From the NCBI GenBank assembly GCA_035715725.1, contig DASTKT010000109.1:1-64000 (forward strand): 64,000 nt of DNA, written 5' to 3'. The translations under genes were made by a program, and so were the position numbers. This stretch comes from JADGGV01 sp035715725 (lineage in GTDB: Bacteria; Gemmatimonadota; Gemmatimonadetes; Longimicrobiales; RSA9). Positions 49,754 to 57,803 of this stretch are shown piece after piece; positions within the stretch are counted from its first letter, which is position 1; each line of letters starts with the position of its first letter. A model generated the notes under the pieces. The model was not told the DNA's origin. It ran no database searches and worked only from the letters and a program-made list of their open reading frames with translations.

Positions 49754-50518
49754 ATGCGCATCGCCTTGACCCGGGCCGTGAGCCCCGAGATCGCCCGTTG
49801 CGAGCTGACCCACCTGGACCGCGAGCCGATCGACCTCGCGCGGGCCGCCGAGCAGCACGCCGCCTACGAGCACGCGCTCTGGGAGCTGGGGTGCGAGGTG
49901 CGGCGCGTCCGCCCGGCGCCGGAGCTGCCCGACGCCGTGTTCGTCGAGGACGCGGCCGTCGTGCTCGACGAGATCGCCATCATCACGCGGCCGGGCGCCG
50001 AGTCGCGGCGCCCGGAGACGGCGGCCGTGGCCGATGCGTTGCGGGAGTACCGGCCGATCCGCGCCATCGAGGCGCCCGGCACGCTGGACGGCGGCGACGT
50101 GCTGCGGATCGGCCGCACGCTCTGGGTCGGCGCGTCGTCGCGCACGAACGCGGACGGGATCGCCCAGCTCCGCGAGCTGCTCCGCCCGTTCGGGTACCGG
50201 GTGGAGGGGGTCGCCGTGGAGGGTGCGCTGCACCTGAAGACGGCGGCCACGCTCGTCGCCCCGGACCTGCTGCTGGTCAATCCCGCCTGGCTCCCGGCGA
50301 CGGCGCTCGACGGGATGGCGCGCGTGGCGGTGGATCCCGCGGAGCCGTTCGGCGCCAACGCGTTGCTCGTCGGCACGCGCGCGCTCTACCCGGCGGCGTT
50401 CCCGCGCACGCTCGAGCGGCTCCAGCGGCACGGCGCCGCGGTGCTCACCGTGGACGCCTCGGAGCTGGCCAAGGCGGAGGGCGGCGTGACGTGCTGCTGC
50501 ATCGTGTTCGAGCCGTGA
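49754..50518 (+). CDS. Dimethylarginine dimethylaminohydrolase-like (DDAH) enzyme
   Basis: This 254-residue protein has the pentein fold of the DDAH/arginine deiminase superfamily. Conserved positions are FVED (63-66), GTLDGGDVLRIG (109-120), WVGASSRTN, catalytic His160 in GALHLKT and the nucleophile in the C-terminal GGVTCCC cluster (Cys247-249). Human DDAH uses the same Cys/His/Asp set to hydrolyse methylated arginine to citrulline; bacterial relatives may use arginine derivatives. The ATG at 49754 is the first giving the RIALTRAVSP start typical of the family. A palindromic element follows the stop. Confidence 0.92.
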   Translation: MRIALTRAVSPEIARCELTHLDREPIDLARAAEQHAAYEHALWELGCEVRRVRPAPELPDAVFVEDAAVVLDEIAIITRPGAESRRPETAAVADALREYRPIRAIEAPGTLDGGDVLRIGRTLWVGASSRTNADGIAQLRELLRPFGYRVEGVAVEGALHLKTAATLVAPDLLLVNPAWLPATALDGMARVAVDPAEPFGANALLVGTRALYPAAFPRTLERLQRHGAAVLTVDASELAKAEGGVTCCCIVFEP

Positions 50519-50566
50519 GCGCGGGGGCGAGGGACCGGCCGCGCGGGCGGCCGCATGTTCGAATGG

Positions 50567-50648
50567 GTCACGCGAAGCCGCGAAGCCGCGGAGCGCGACC
50601 TCCCCTTCCCGGCGGGCGTCCTTCCGCGGCTTCGCATCTTCGTGTGAC
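50567..50648. repeat. Short palindromic element, type 3
   Basis: GTCACGCGAAGCCGCGAAGC from 50567 pairs, with about three mismatches over 26 bases, with the inverted sequence ending CTTCGTGTGAC at 50648. The outer GTCAC and roughly 9-base GCGAAG periodicity resemble the GTCACACGGAG arms of the type 2 elements; the centre is only about 30 bases. It lies in the 168-base gap between converging genes. Confidence 0.65.
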
Positions 50649-50686
50649 GCGTTTCCGTTGCGAACCCGCGCTGGCGCTGCCGACGT

Positions 50687-53125
50687 CTACCGCGGGTACG
50701 CGCCGTCGAGCCGCCCGAGCGGCCGGACCACGCGCACGCCGGCGCTGGCTACGCCCTCGTAGCCGTCGAGGTAGAGCCGGCCGTCGACCCGCCACGCGAA
50801 GAAGTAGCGCCCCTCCGTCATCGGGATCTCCACCGACCAGGTGTCGCCCGCGCGCGTGGCGGCGATCGGTCGGCGGACGAAGTCCCCGGCCAGCTCGACC
50901 GTCTTCGCCGCGGGCGCACGCAGCTCGAAGCGGACGACCTCGCCGGAGTGCCGGCGCAGCAGGAAGCGGTGCTCCGGGTCGATGCGCACCGCGCTCACGG
51001 CCCCGAGATCCGCCAGGTCGAGCGTGTCGTCGCGTGCCCGGAGCTCGACGCTGCGCCGGACCGGGCCGGCCGGGGTGCTCAGCTCGAGCTCCAGCGGGAG
51101 GTCGTAGACCGGGCCGGTCTGGCTCAGGATCACGCGATTTCCGTCCAGCCGCGCCTCGACATCCGGCGCCCGCGCCTCGGTGAGCCACGGCATGAGGAAC
51201 GGCGCGAGGTCGCGTCCGGCCGCGCGCGACATCGCGGCGATCCACGCCTCGTAGCCGGTCGGCCCGCGCGCGGCGGAGGCCATGAAGTCGCGCATCCCCC
51301 GGGCGAACGCGGAGTCGCCGACGACGGACCGGAGCGAGTGCAGCACCCACGCGCCGCGGTGATAGTTGACCGGGCCGTTCTCCGCGCCCAGCAGCGGCAT
51401 GGCGTCGGCCACGCGGCTGAAGTAGCGGTTGCGCTGCCCCTCCCAGAAGTCGCGCTCGACCTGCTCCCCGAACCGGTCCCGGAGGATGAGCGACTCGGCG
51501 AACGTGGCCCACCCCTCGCGCAGGAAGTGGGCGCCCGGACCCGCCGGATTCGTCCAGCCGTGGGCGATCTCGTGGCCGAACGCATCGCTCGGGACGGGCG
51601 AGGCGGTGCCGAGCTGCGCGAACGCGTCGGCGGAATCCGTGGGCAGGCCGGAGATCGCCACCGCGTTCGCGCGGTAGGCGAACGTGTGCGCCGGGAGCGC
51701 GCGCTCCTCCGCGAGGCCGACGTACCGGGAGCGGGGCTCGCCGAACATCCCGCCCAGAACGCGGTAGACGCGGCGCATCTCCGCGAGCAGCGTGTCGCGC
51801 GGCGGACGGAACGCCGGCGTGAGGAACGTCTGCACGCGCACGCCGCCCAGCCGGTCCTCGCGCACCTCCCAATCCCGGTCGAAGAGCAGCCCCACGACGA
51901 ACGTCGGCTCCTCGCTGCGGGCGGTGACGACGCGGACCCCGCCGGCCACCGTCTCGGTCTGCGGCAGCGTCGTGGTCAGCCGGTAGGCCGCCGGCACGCG
52001 GGTCGTGAGCCGGATGTCCGCGACGTCGTTCATCGCGTTGTAGCCGAAGAACGGGAGCCAGGCCTGGTCGTTGTCCACCGAGCCGAAGGCCGGCGGGCTC
52101 CCGGCCGCGCTGTCCCGTCCGATCGGCACGGCGTACGCGAGGACGAGCCGGTGCGCACCGGGCCGCGCGGCGACCCAGAGCGCGCCGCCGCCGAAGGCAT
52201 GCTCTGCCGGGCGGCCATCCACGCGCACGGCGGACAGCCGCGCGCCGTCGCTGAGCAGCGCCGCGAAGCCGAGCGGGCCGCGGAGCTGGACGTCGAGCGT
52301 GTCCAGCACGTCGAGCCGCTCGCCCGGCACGATCCGGACGACCACGCCCTGCGCGAGGATGCGAGCCGCGCTGTCCATCGCGACGGCAGCGCCCAGGCGC
52401 CACAGGCCGCCGGAGCGCGCGGCCTCGTACAGCCCGGAGAAGTGGCGGGCGCCGTTCGTGCGGTCGGCCCCGGTGCCGTCGCCGGCGGTCCCCGCGACGA
52501 GGAGGACGGCGCGATCGCCGTCGCGCCAGACCACCCGCCCGGCCCCCCACCGCCGCGGCTCCTTCGCCTCCGCCGCGGCGCGGACGAAGCGCCGCCCCGC
52601 GGCGTCCACGTACACGCTGTCGAACGCATCGGCCGAGCCCGACTCGAAGCGGGCGCGCAGGAGAGAGAGGAGCGAGTCGGGCGTGGGCGCGCCGAGGGGC
52701 GGAGTGGACGGGGCGCCCCCGGGCGCTTGCGCCGCCGCCGGAGCCCGCGTCGTCGCCGGCGCCTGCGCCGCCGCCGGAGCCACGACGCCGAGCGAGGCGA
52801 GGCCGAGCGGCGCGAGCGCGCGCCGACCGACCCGGCGCAGCCGGCGTCGCGTCCGCCCCTGCGCGTCGGAGAGCGCGACGGCCGCGTTCTCGTTCGGGAT
52901 CTTCCCCACGAGGAGCCGCCCGGCGCCGCCCGGCGTGTCCGACCCCTGGGGCCGGGGGTACGCCGAGAGCACGCGCATGGGGTCGTACGCGGCGTCGCCG
53001 GAGATCTCGGCGGTGATGGGCTCCGTCGTCCGAGGGTCCGGGAGCGGGTACGTCTCAGCCCGCGCGGCGCGGGGCAGAGCCCGCGCGCAGAGGAGGGCCA
53101 GCGCGGCCAGGCGTCCAGATGGCAT
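50687..53125 (-). CDS. Secreted M1-like gluzincin peptidase with CBM48-like tail
   Basis: This protein of up to 812 residues is a zinc peptidase with His518-Glu519-x-x-His522 (DAFGHEIAHGW) and Glu537 in FLREGWATFAE, so the second ligand is closer than in classical M1. The upstream domain (about 150-460) is beta-rich as in M1 N-terminal domains. Residues after about 735 (VRFELRAPAAKTVELAGDF, then GRYFFAWRVDG) look like a glycogen-binding/CBM48-type module. There are two signal-like stretches: at the very N-terminus (ARALPRAARA) and at residues 100-122 (ALAPLGLASLGVVAPAAAQA). The real start may be GTG at 52909. Confidence 0.85.
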   Translation of the reverse strand: MPSGRLAALALLCARALPRAARAETYPLPDPRTTEPITAEISGDAAYDPMRVLSAYPRPQGSDTPGGAGRLLVGKIPNENAAVALSDAQGRTRRRLRRVGRRALAPLGLASLGVVAPAAAQAPATTRAPAAAQAPGGAPSTPPLGAPTPDSLLSLLRARFESGSADAFDSVYVDAAGRRFVRAAAEAKEPRRWGAGRVVWRDGDRAVLLVAGTAGDGTGADRTNGARHFSGLYEAARSGGLWRLGAAVAMDSAARILAQGVVVRIVPGERLDVLDTLDVQLRGPLGFAALLSDGARLSAVRVDGRPAEHAFGGGALWVAARPGAHRLVLAYAVPIGRDSAAGSPPAFGSVDNDQAWLPFFGYNAMNDVADIRLTTRVPAAYRLTTTLPQTETVAGGVRVVTARSEEPTFVVGLLFDRDWEVREDRLGGVRVQTFLTPAFRPPRDTLLAEMRRVYRVLGGMFGEPRSRYVGLAEERALPAHTFAYRANAVAISGLPTDSADAFAQLGTASPVPSDAFGHEIAHGWTNPAGPGAHFLREGWATFAESLILRDRFGEQVERDFWEGQRNRYFSRVADAMPLLGAENGPVNYHRGAWVLHSLRSVVGDSAFARGMRDFMASAARGPTGYEAWIAAMSRAAGRDLAPFLMPWLTEARAPDVEARLDGNRVILSQTGPVYDLPLELELSTPAGPVRRSVELRARDDTLDLADLGAVSAVRIDPEHRFLLRRHSGEVVRFELRAPAAKTVELAGDFVRRPIAATRAGDTWSVEIPMTEGRYFFAWRVDGRLYLDGYEGVASAGVRVVRPLGRLDGAYPR

Positions 53126-53313
53126 GCGAGTGAGCTCGTCGGGCCGGAGGAGGGCGCGCCGCGCGTCGGCGGGCCGGAGCGGCCGGGTCCGCGCCCGGCG
53201 AGCGGGCGACGTGGCCGTCGCCTATTTTCCCGCCGGGAGCGACGCGCGGGCAAGGTCCACGTTCGCGGGGCGCACGCGCCGCGGCGGCCGAAGGCCACGC
53301 GCGAGCCCCGCCC

Positions 53314-53342
53314 TTGCGCCCTTCCCCGCCCCGCCCTACGCT
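53314..53342 (+). promoter_or_regulatory. Predicted promoter for nitroreductase and FAD subunit
   Basis: TTGCGC at 53314-53319 and TACGCT at 53337-53342 with a 17-base spacer lie about 43 bases before the ATG at 53385. They match the TTG-17-TANNNT pattern seen elsewhere in the window. Confidence 0.4.
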
Positions 53343-53384
53343 GCCATCCGACGAGCCCGAGCCCACACACCCCGACGCACACGA

Positions 53385-53945
53385 ATGGACGTCCTCGAAG
53401 CCATCCAGTCCCGCCGCTCGGTCAAGCGGTTCACGGAGCGCCCCGTCGCGCGCGAGGAGATCGACCGCATCCTCGAGGCGGGCGTGCTGGCGCCCAATCA
53501 CCGCATGACGCAGCCCTGGCGCTTCTTCGTGCTCGGCCCGCGCGCGCGCCGCGCATACGGCGAGGTGCTGGCGGAGCGGAAGGCACGAAAGGTGGAGGAT
53601 CCGGCGGCGGCGGAGGCCGTGCGGCGGAAGGTCGTCGAGGAGCACGCCGCGCTGCCGGCGATGGTCGGCGTCGCCGTCAAGCTGGACGCCAACCCGGAGG
53701 TGCGGGAGGAGGACTACGCGGCGGCGTTCATGGCCATCCAGAACATGGCGCTGACCGCGCTGGAGCTGGGGCTCGGTACGCACCTGAAGACGGGCGCCGT
53801 CATGGAGGACCCGCGCGCGCGGGACGCGCTCGGCGTCCTCGACGACGAGCGCCTCGTCGCCATCCTGAACATCGGCGAGCCGGCCGAGACCGCCGCGACG
53901 AAGCCGCGCACGCCCGCCGCCGAGCTGACTCGCTGGCTGCCGTAG
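53385..53945 (+). CDS. Nitroreductase-family flavoprotein
   Basis: This 186-residue FMN-dependent oxidoreductase begins MDVLEAIQSRRSVKRFTERP, the classic family start with FMN-phosphate-binding Arg residues, and continues with EAGVLAPNHRMTQPWRFFV, AAAFMAIQNMALTALELGLGTHLKTG and an AILNIGEPAE segment. Length is normal. Likely NAD(P)H-dependent reduction of nitroaromatics, quinones or another small substrate. Its stop is seven bases before the ATG of the FAD-binding molybdo-enzyme subunit, so the two are probably cotranscribed. Confidence 0.93.
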   Translation: MDVLEAIQSRRSVKRFTERPVAREEIDRILEAGVLAPNHRMTQPWRFFVLGPRARRAYGEVLAERKARKVEDPAAAEAVRRKVVEEHAALPAMVGVAVKLDANPEVREEDYAAAFMAIQNMALTALELGLGTHLKTGAVMEDPRARDALGVLDDERLVAILNIGEPAETAATKPRTPAAELTRWLP

Positions 53946-53952
53946 ACCCGCC

Positions 53953-54966
53953 ATGCTGCGACTGCACGAGTACCGCTACCACCGCCCGGAATCGCTGGGA
54001 GAGGCGCTCGCGCTGCTCGCCGAGGCCGGCCCGTCCGCCATGCTCATCGCCGGCGGCACCGACCTGATGCCGAACATGAAGCACCGGCTCTTCACGCCGG
54101 CGCACCTCGTCGCGCTGAAGGGCGTGCCGGAGCTGCGCGGCATCGACGCCGGCGAGACGGAGGTCCGGATCGGCGCGGCCGAGACGCTCGCCGCGGTCGC
54201 GCGCCACCCGCTCCTGCGCGACCGCCTCCCCTCGCTCGCGAAGGCCGCCGGCCTCGTCGCCGGGCCGCAGCTCCGCAACATGGGCACGCTCGGCGGCAAC
54301 GTCTGCCTCGACACCCGCTGCACCTACTACAACCAGACGCTCTTCTGGCGCTCCGCGCTCGGCTTCTGCCTGAAGAAGGACGGCGACACCTGCCACGTCA
54401 CGAAGACCGGCAAGAAGTGCGTGGCCGCCCACTCCGCGGACACGCCGCCGGTGCTGATCACCCTCGGGGCGACGATCGATCTCGCCTCGTCCCGCGGCAC
54501 GCGCAGCGTGCCGGCCGCCGACTTCTTCGTCGCCGACGGCATCCACAACACGGTGCGCGAGCCGGACGAGATCGTCGTGGCCGTGCGCGTCCCCGTGCCG
54601 CCGCCGAGCACGCGGACGGCGTTCGAGAAGCTGCGCCAGCGCGGCTCGATCGACTTCCCGCTGCTGAACGTGGCGCTGGCCGTCGACCTCGCCGAAGGCG
54701 ACGTCGTCACCGACATCCGCCTCGTCGTCTCCGCCCTCGGCTCGCGGCCCCGCGTCGTGGCGGGGCTCGACAAGGTGGCCGCCGGCCGGCGCCTCGACGC
54801 CGAGGTCGTCGACGCCGTGGCCCGCCGCGCCTTCGACCAGTGTCACCCGCTCACGAACATCATCGTCGACCCCGACTGGCGCCGCGCGATGGTGCCGGTC
54901 CACGTCCGGCGAGCCCTCGCCCTGGCGGCGCGCAGCGATGCGGCCGCTCCGCCCGGCGCGCAGTAG
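53953..54966 (+). CDS. FAD-binding subunit with extra 4Fe-4S site, HcrB-like
   Basis: This 337-residue subunit has the FAD-binding motifs of xanthine-oxidase-family medium chains (AMLIAGGTDLMPNMK and GPQLRNMGTLGGNVCLDTRC). A 40-residue insertion holds Cys123, Cys139, Cys147 and Cys156. In 4-hydroxybenzoyl-CoA reductase beta (HcrB) the extra 4Fe-4S cluster is bound, as I recall, by Cys122, Cys138, Cys146 and Cys155, the same spacing. This supports a 4-hydroxybenzoyl-CoA-reductase-like or related low-potential enzyme. The two other subunits are encoded at 26368-29426, 24 kb away, which is unusual for this complex. It follows the nitroreductase gene by seven bases. Confidence 0.88.
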   Translation: MLRLHEYRYHRPESLGEALALLAEAGPSAMLIAGGTDLMPNMKHRLFTPAHLVALKGVPELRGIDAGETEVRIGAAETLAAVARHPLLRDRLPSLAKAAGLVAGPQLRNMGTLGGNVCLDTRCTYYNQTLFWRSALGFCLKKDGDTCHVTKTGKKCVAAHSADTPPVLITLGATIDLASSRGTRSVPAADFFVADGIHNTVREPDEIVVAVRVPVPPPSTRTAFEKLRQRGSIDFPLLNVALAVDLAEGDVVTDIRLVVSALGSRPRVVAGLDKVAAGRRLDAEVVDAVARRAFDQCHPLTNIIVDPDWRRAMVPVHVRRALALAARSDAAAPPGAQ

Positions 54967-55009
54967 CGCCGCGCGGGCCGCGCTGGCGAGGCGCTCGTCG
55001 ACTCGCCGC

Positions 55010-55795
55010 TCACCGCCGCTCGGTGTAGTAGCGCCGCAGCCACGCGCTCAGCCCGTCGAGCCCGGGAAAGAGCACGCGCTCGGTGATGTTCGCCTGGTCC
55101 AGCTTGTCGCGGACCTCCCACTTCAGCGCCGCCGGGACGATGACCCGGCGATACGCCTCGGGATGCGCCGCCAGCCACTCGTGCAGGTGCGCCATCGGGC
55201 TCGACATCACGGAGAAGAGCGCCGCCTGGTTCACGATCCGCTGGTCCAGCGACGGCGGGTCGAAGAACAGCACGAACGGATCCGGCGAGAGCGCGTCGAA
55301 GCCGGCCAGCGCCGGCGCCGCGCGGGCCAGCATCTCGGCGGTGAAGACGTCGCTTCCTTCCTCCGCGAGCAGCTCCTTCAGCACGTCCGGGAGCAGCCGA
55401 TTCGTCTCGACGTAGCTGACCGCCCAGACCGCGCCATCGACGTCGAACGCGTCCAGGTTCGCCGTCGCGAAGTGCAGCGCGACGTACGGCGAGAAGCTCC
55501 AGTCCAGCAGCCGGGTGGGAAGACCGTGGTGCTGCGCCAGCGCCAGCCAGTTCCAGACCGAGTCCTCCGCCAGCCGCCCGTGCGCGTACTTCCGGAAGTT
55601 GCGCAGGAGATCGCCCTCGATCTCCCGGGCGCCCGCGCCCATGCGCGAGAGGCTCGTGGCCAGCGAATGGCGTGCGTCCGAGCTGCCCCGGAACGCGTAA
55701 GGCGCCCGGAACCGCCGCAGCGGCTCGCTCCACGAGCCCTCGAAGAGGAGGTCGGTGAGCTCCGTCCAGCTCGAGGCGACGTCGATACGGGGCAA
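55010..55795 (-). CDS. FRG domain-containing protein
   Basis: This 261-residue protein has the FRG signature (YAFRGSSDARHSLATSLSRM), then NFRKYAHGRL, LALAQHHGLPTRLLDWSFSPYVALHFA and a C-terminal NQAALFSVMSSP. FRG domains are found in phages, defence loci and scattered chromosomes with unclear function. The frame stays open to an ATG at 56047, but that extension translates a hairpin array into Arg/Ala repeats. TTG at 55795, five bases after GGAGG, gives a clean N-terminus and is preferred. The product has no membrane segment. Confidence 0.82.
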   Translation of the reverse strand: MPRIDVASSWTELTDLLFEGSWSEPLRRFRAPYAFRGSSDARHSLATSLSRMGAGAREIEGDLLRNFRKYAHGRLAEDSVWNWLALAQHHGLPTRLLDWSFSPYVALHFATANLDAFDVDGAVWAVSYVETNRLLPDVLKELLAEEGSDVFTAEMLARAAPALAGFDALSPDPFVLFFDPPSLDQRIVNQAALFSVMSSPMAHLHEWLAAHPEAYRRVIVPAALKWEVRDKLDQANITERVLFPGLDGLSAWLRRYYTERR

Positions 55796-55810
55796 AGGCG
55801 CCTCCGGCGC

Positions 55811-56247
55811 CGCAAGAGGTCGGGCTGCGCCCTCCCGCAAGAGGTCGCGCTGGCGCGCTCCCGCAAGCGGCGCGCGGCCTGACGGCCGCGGCGCCGCAAG
55901 AGGCCGCGCTGCGCGCGGCCGCAAGGGGTCGGCCTGCGGCCTTCCGCGAGGGGCGGCGGCGGCGCGCGGCCGCCCGCCGCCGATCGCGACGGGCTCGCGT
56001 CGCAATCGGCGTTCCCCGACCCCGTCCCCGTCGCTCCACCCCGCCACGGATCCAGCACGCCCGCCTGCCGCCCCACGCCCGCCTTCGGGAGCGCGCAGCG
56101 CGACCTCTCGCGGCCGGCGCGCAGCGCCGCCTCTCGCGGGAGGGCGAAGCCCGACCTCTTGCGGCCGCGCGCAGCGCGGCCTCTTGCGGCGCCGCGGCCG
56201 TCAGGCCGCGCGCCGCTTGCGGGAGCGCGCCGGCGCGACCTCCTGCG
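55811..56247. repeat. Head-to-head array of CGCAAGAGG-hairpin units
   Basis: At least six units run rightward from 55811 (starts at 55811, 55836, 55862, 55895, 55920, 55945). Each is CGCAAGAGG or a close variant followed by a small palindrome such as GGGC-TGC-GCCC or GCGCTGGCGCGC; lengths are 25-33 bases. From about 56090 to 56247 six similar units run the opposite way. The 33-base unit at 55862-55894 and the 25-base unit at 55895-55919 recur exactly, inverted, at 56189-56221 and 56164-56188. Between the two half-arrays is about 120 bases of unrelated sequence. Copies reach into the 3' end of the EamA gene. Confidence 0.85.
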
Positions 56248-57178
56248 GCCCCGCGTCGGCGGGGCCCCGCGCGCCGCGCGCGGCCCGGCTCGTGATCAAC
56301 ACGACCGCGGCCACGATCACGGCGCCAGCGGCCACCATCCGCGGCGTGAGCGGCTCGTGCAGCACCAGCCACCCGAGCACCACCGCGACGATCGGATTCA
56401 CGTAGGCGTACGTCGCCGCGCGGGCGGGCGCCACGTGGCCGAGCAGCCAGATGTAGGCGGTGAAGCCGATCAGCGAGCCGAACGTGATCAGGTACGCCAC
56501 GGCCAGGAGCGACGTCGTCGAGATCGCGCCGGGATGCAGCGCGGAAAGCTCGCCGCCGAGCGAGCCGACCACGCCCAGGATCGCGCCGCCGGCCAGCATC
56601 TCCATGGCCGTGCCGAGCAGCACGTTCGACGGCAGCGCGGCGCCCCGGCTGTAGATCGACCCGACCGCCCAGCAGAAGGAGCCGACCAGCAGGATCCCGG
56701 CGCCCACGGGATCCGTGCCCCGGCCCGTGAACGCGCCCCGCCCCACCAGCAGCGCGGTGCCGACCACCCCGAGCGCGAGCCCGGCCACCGTCCGCCCCGT
56801 CGGCCGCGCGCCGCCGCGCCACAGCCAGTGCAGCAGCACCATCCAGAGCGGCACGATCGCCACCAGGAGCGCGGCCACCCCCGACGGCACCGTCCGCTCC
56901 GCCATGATCACGGCGCCGTTCCCCGCGGCCAGCAGCAGCCCGCCGACGACCGCCGCCGCCCTCCAGTTCCGCGCCGTCGGCCGCGGCGCGCCGCGCAGCC
57001 GCACCCACGCGTACAGCACCGCCCCCGCCACCAGGAAGCGCACGCACCCCATGAGGAGCGGCGGGATCGTGTCGATCGCCAGCCGGATCGCCAGGTACGT
57101 CGACCCCCAGATGAGGTAGACCGCCGCGAAGTTCGCCAGCACCTTCGCCCGCGACGCGCTCGCCCGACCGCCGCTCAC
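56201..57178 (-). CDS. EamA/DMT-family exporter
   Basis: This 325-residue inner-membrane protein has ten helices in two EamA repeats: FAAVYLIWGSTYLAIRLAID at the start, VPSGVAALLVAIVPLWMVLLHW, and the second repeat with LITFGSLIGFTAYIWLLGHVAP and PIVAVVLGWLVLHEPLT. DMT exporters expel amino acids, purines or other metabolites. GTG at 57178 follows GGAGGTGGGC and overlaps the regulator's stop (GTGA), so it is coupled to the Lrp gene. Its last residues, RKRRAA and the stop, are encoded by the inverted 33-base unit of the neighbouring hairpin array, so the array has reshaped the C-terminus. Confidence 0.9.
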   Translation of the reverse strand: MSGGRASASRAKVLANFAAVYLIWGSTYLAIRLAIDTIPPLLMGCVRFLVAGAVLYAWVRLRGAPRPTARNWRAAAVVGGLLLAAGNGAVIMAERTVPSGVAALLVAIVPLWMVLLHWLWRGGARPTGRTVAGLALGVVGTALLVGRGAFTGRGTDPVGAGILLVGSFCWAVGSIYSRGAALPSNVLLGTAMEMLAGGAILGVVGSLGGELSALHPGAISTTSLLAVAYLITFGSLIGFTAYIWLLGHVAPARAATYAYVNPIVAVVLGWLVLHEPLTPRMVAAGAVIVAAVVLITSRAARGARGPADAGPQEVAPARSRKRRAA

Positions 57179-57681
57179 GCGCCCACCTCCAGCGCCGCTC
57201 CCTCCTCCGCCTCCATCTCCGCCCCGGGGAGCGGAACGCGCGACGTGTCCTTCAGCGTCCCGAGCACGATCGTCGTCCGCGTCGAGCGCACCGTCGACAC
57301 CGCGCCGATCCGGTCCCGCAACAGTCGCCCCAGCGCCTCCGTGTCCGCCGTCCGCACCTTCAGCAGCAGGCAATCCTCGCCCGCCACGTGATGGATCTCC
57401 TGCACCTCCGGGATCCGCTTCAGCCACTCCCCCGTCGACGGCTGCCCCGGCGTATCCTCCGTCCGCACGAAGATGAAGGCGACGAGTCCCAGCCCCAGCG
57501 TCCGCGCCCCCAGCCTCGCCTCGTACCCCTCGATCACCCCCCGCTCCTCCAGCTTCCGCACCCGCTCCAGCACGGCCGACGGCGCCATCCCGACCCGCCG
57601 CGCGATTTCGGCGTTCGCGAGCCGCGCATTCTCCTGCAGCAGCTCCAGGATCCGCCGGTCGATCGCATCCATCTCGATCAT
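57175..57681 (-). CDS. Lrp/AsnC-family transcriptional regulator
   Basis: This 168-residue regulator has an N-terminal winged helix (MDAIDRRILELLQENARLAN, recognition helix within AEIARRVGMAPSAVLERVRKLEERGVI) and the RAM ligand-binding domain (GLVAFIFVRTEDTP, EVQEIHHVAGEDCLLLKVRT, STVRSTRTTIVLGTLK). Lrp-type proteins sense amino acids; position upstream of and overlapping the EamA exporter suggests it controls amino-acid efflux. ATG at 57681 follows GGGAG; a second ATG three codons later is possible. The long frame upstream runs into the palindromic element and is not coding. Confidence 0.94.
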   Translation of the reverse strand: MIEMDAIDRRILELLQENARLANAEIARRVGMAPSAVLERVRKLEERGVIEGYEARLGARTLGLGLVAFIFVRTEDTPGQPSTGEWLKRIPEVQEIHHVAGEDCLLLKVRTADTEALGRLLRDRIGAVSTVRSTRTTIVLGTLKDTSRVPLPGAEMEAEEGAALEVGA

Positions 57682-57803
57682 TCGCCATGACTCCCTGAAA
57701 CCAGACGTTCGTTCGTGTGACTTCGAGTCTGATCCCAGAACGTTCGGCGCACGGCCCAGGTTCCCGCTGGATGTTCGGCGCGGGGGCTCGGACGGCAACG
57801 GCG

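Noticed and set aside
50557..50580. tRNA T-arm from a GTTCGAAT match
   Set aside because: The surrounding sequence does not fold into a cloverleaf and no acceptor stem pairs.
55796..56047. N-terminal extension of the FRG protein to the ATG at 56047
   Set aside because: It translates the hairpin array into Arg/Ala repeats; a TTG with a good ribosome-binding site directly precedes the conserved region.
55811..56247. CRISPR-like array
   Set aside because: Units are adjacent with no unique spacers, the constant part is only about nine bases, the array is head-to-head, and no cas gene is present.
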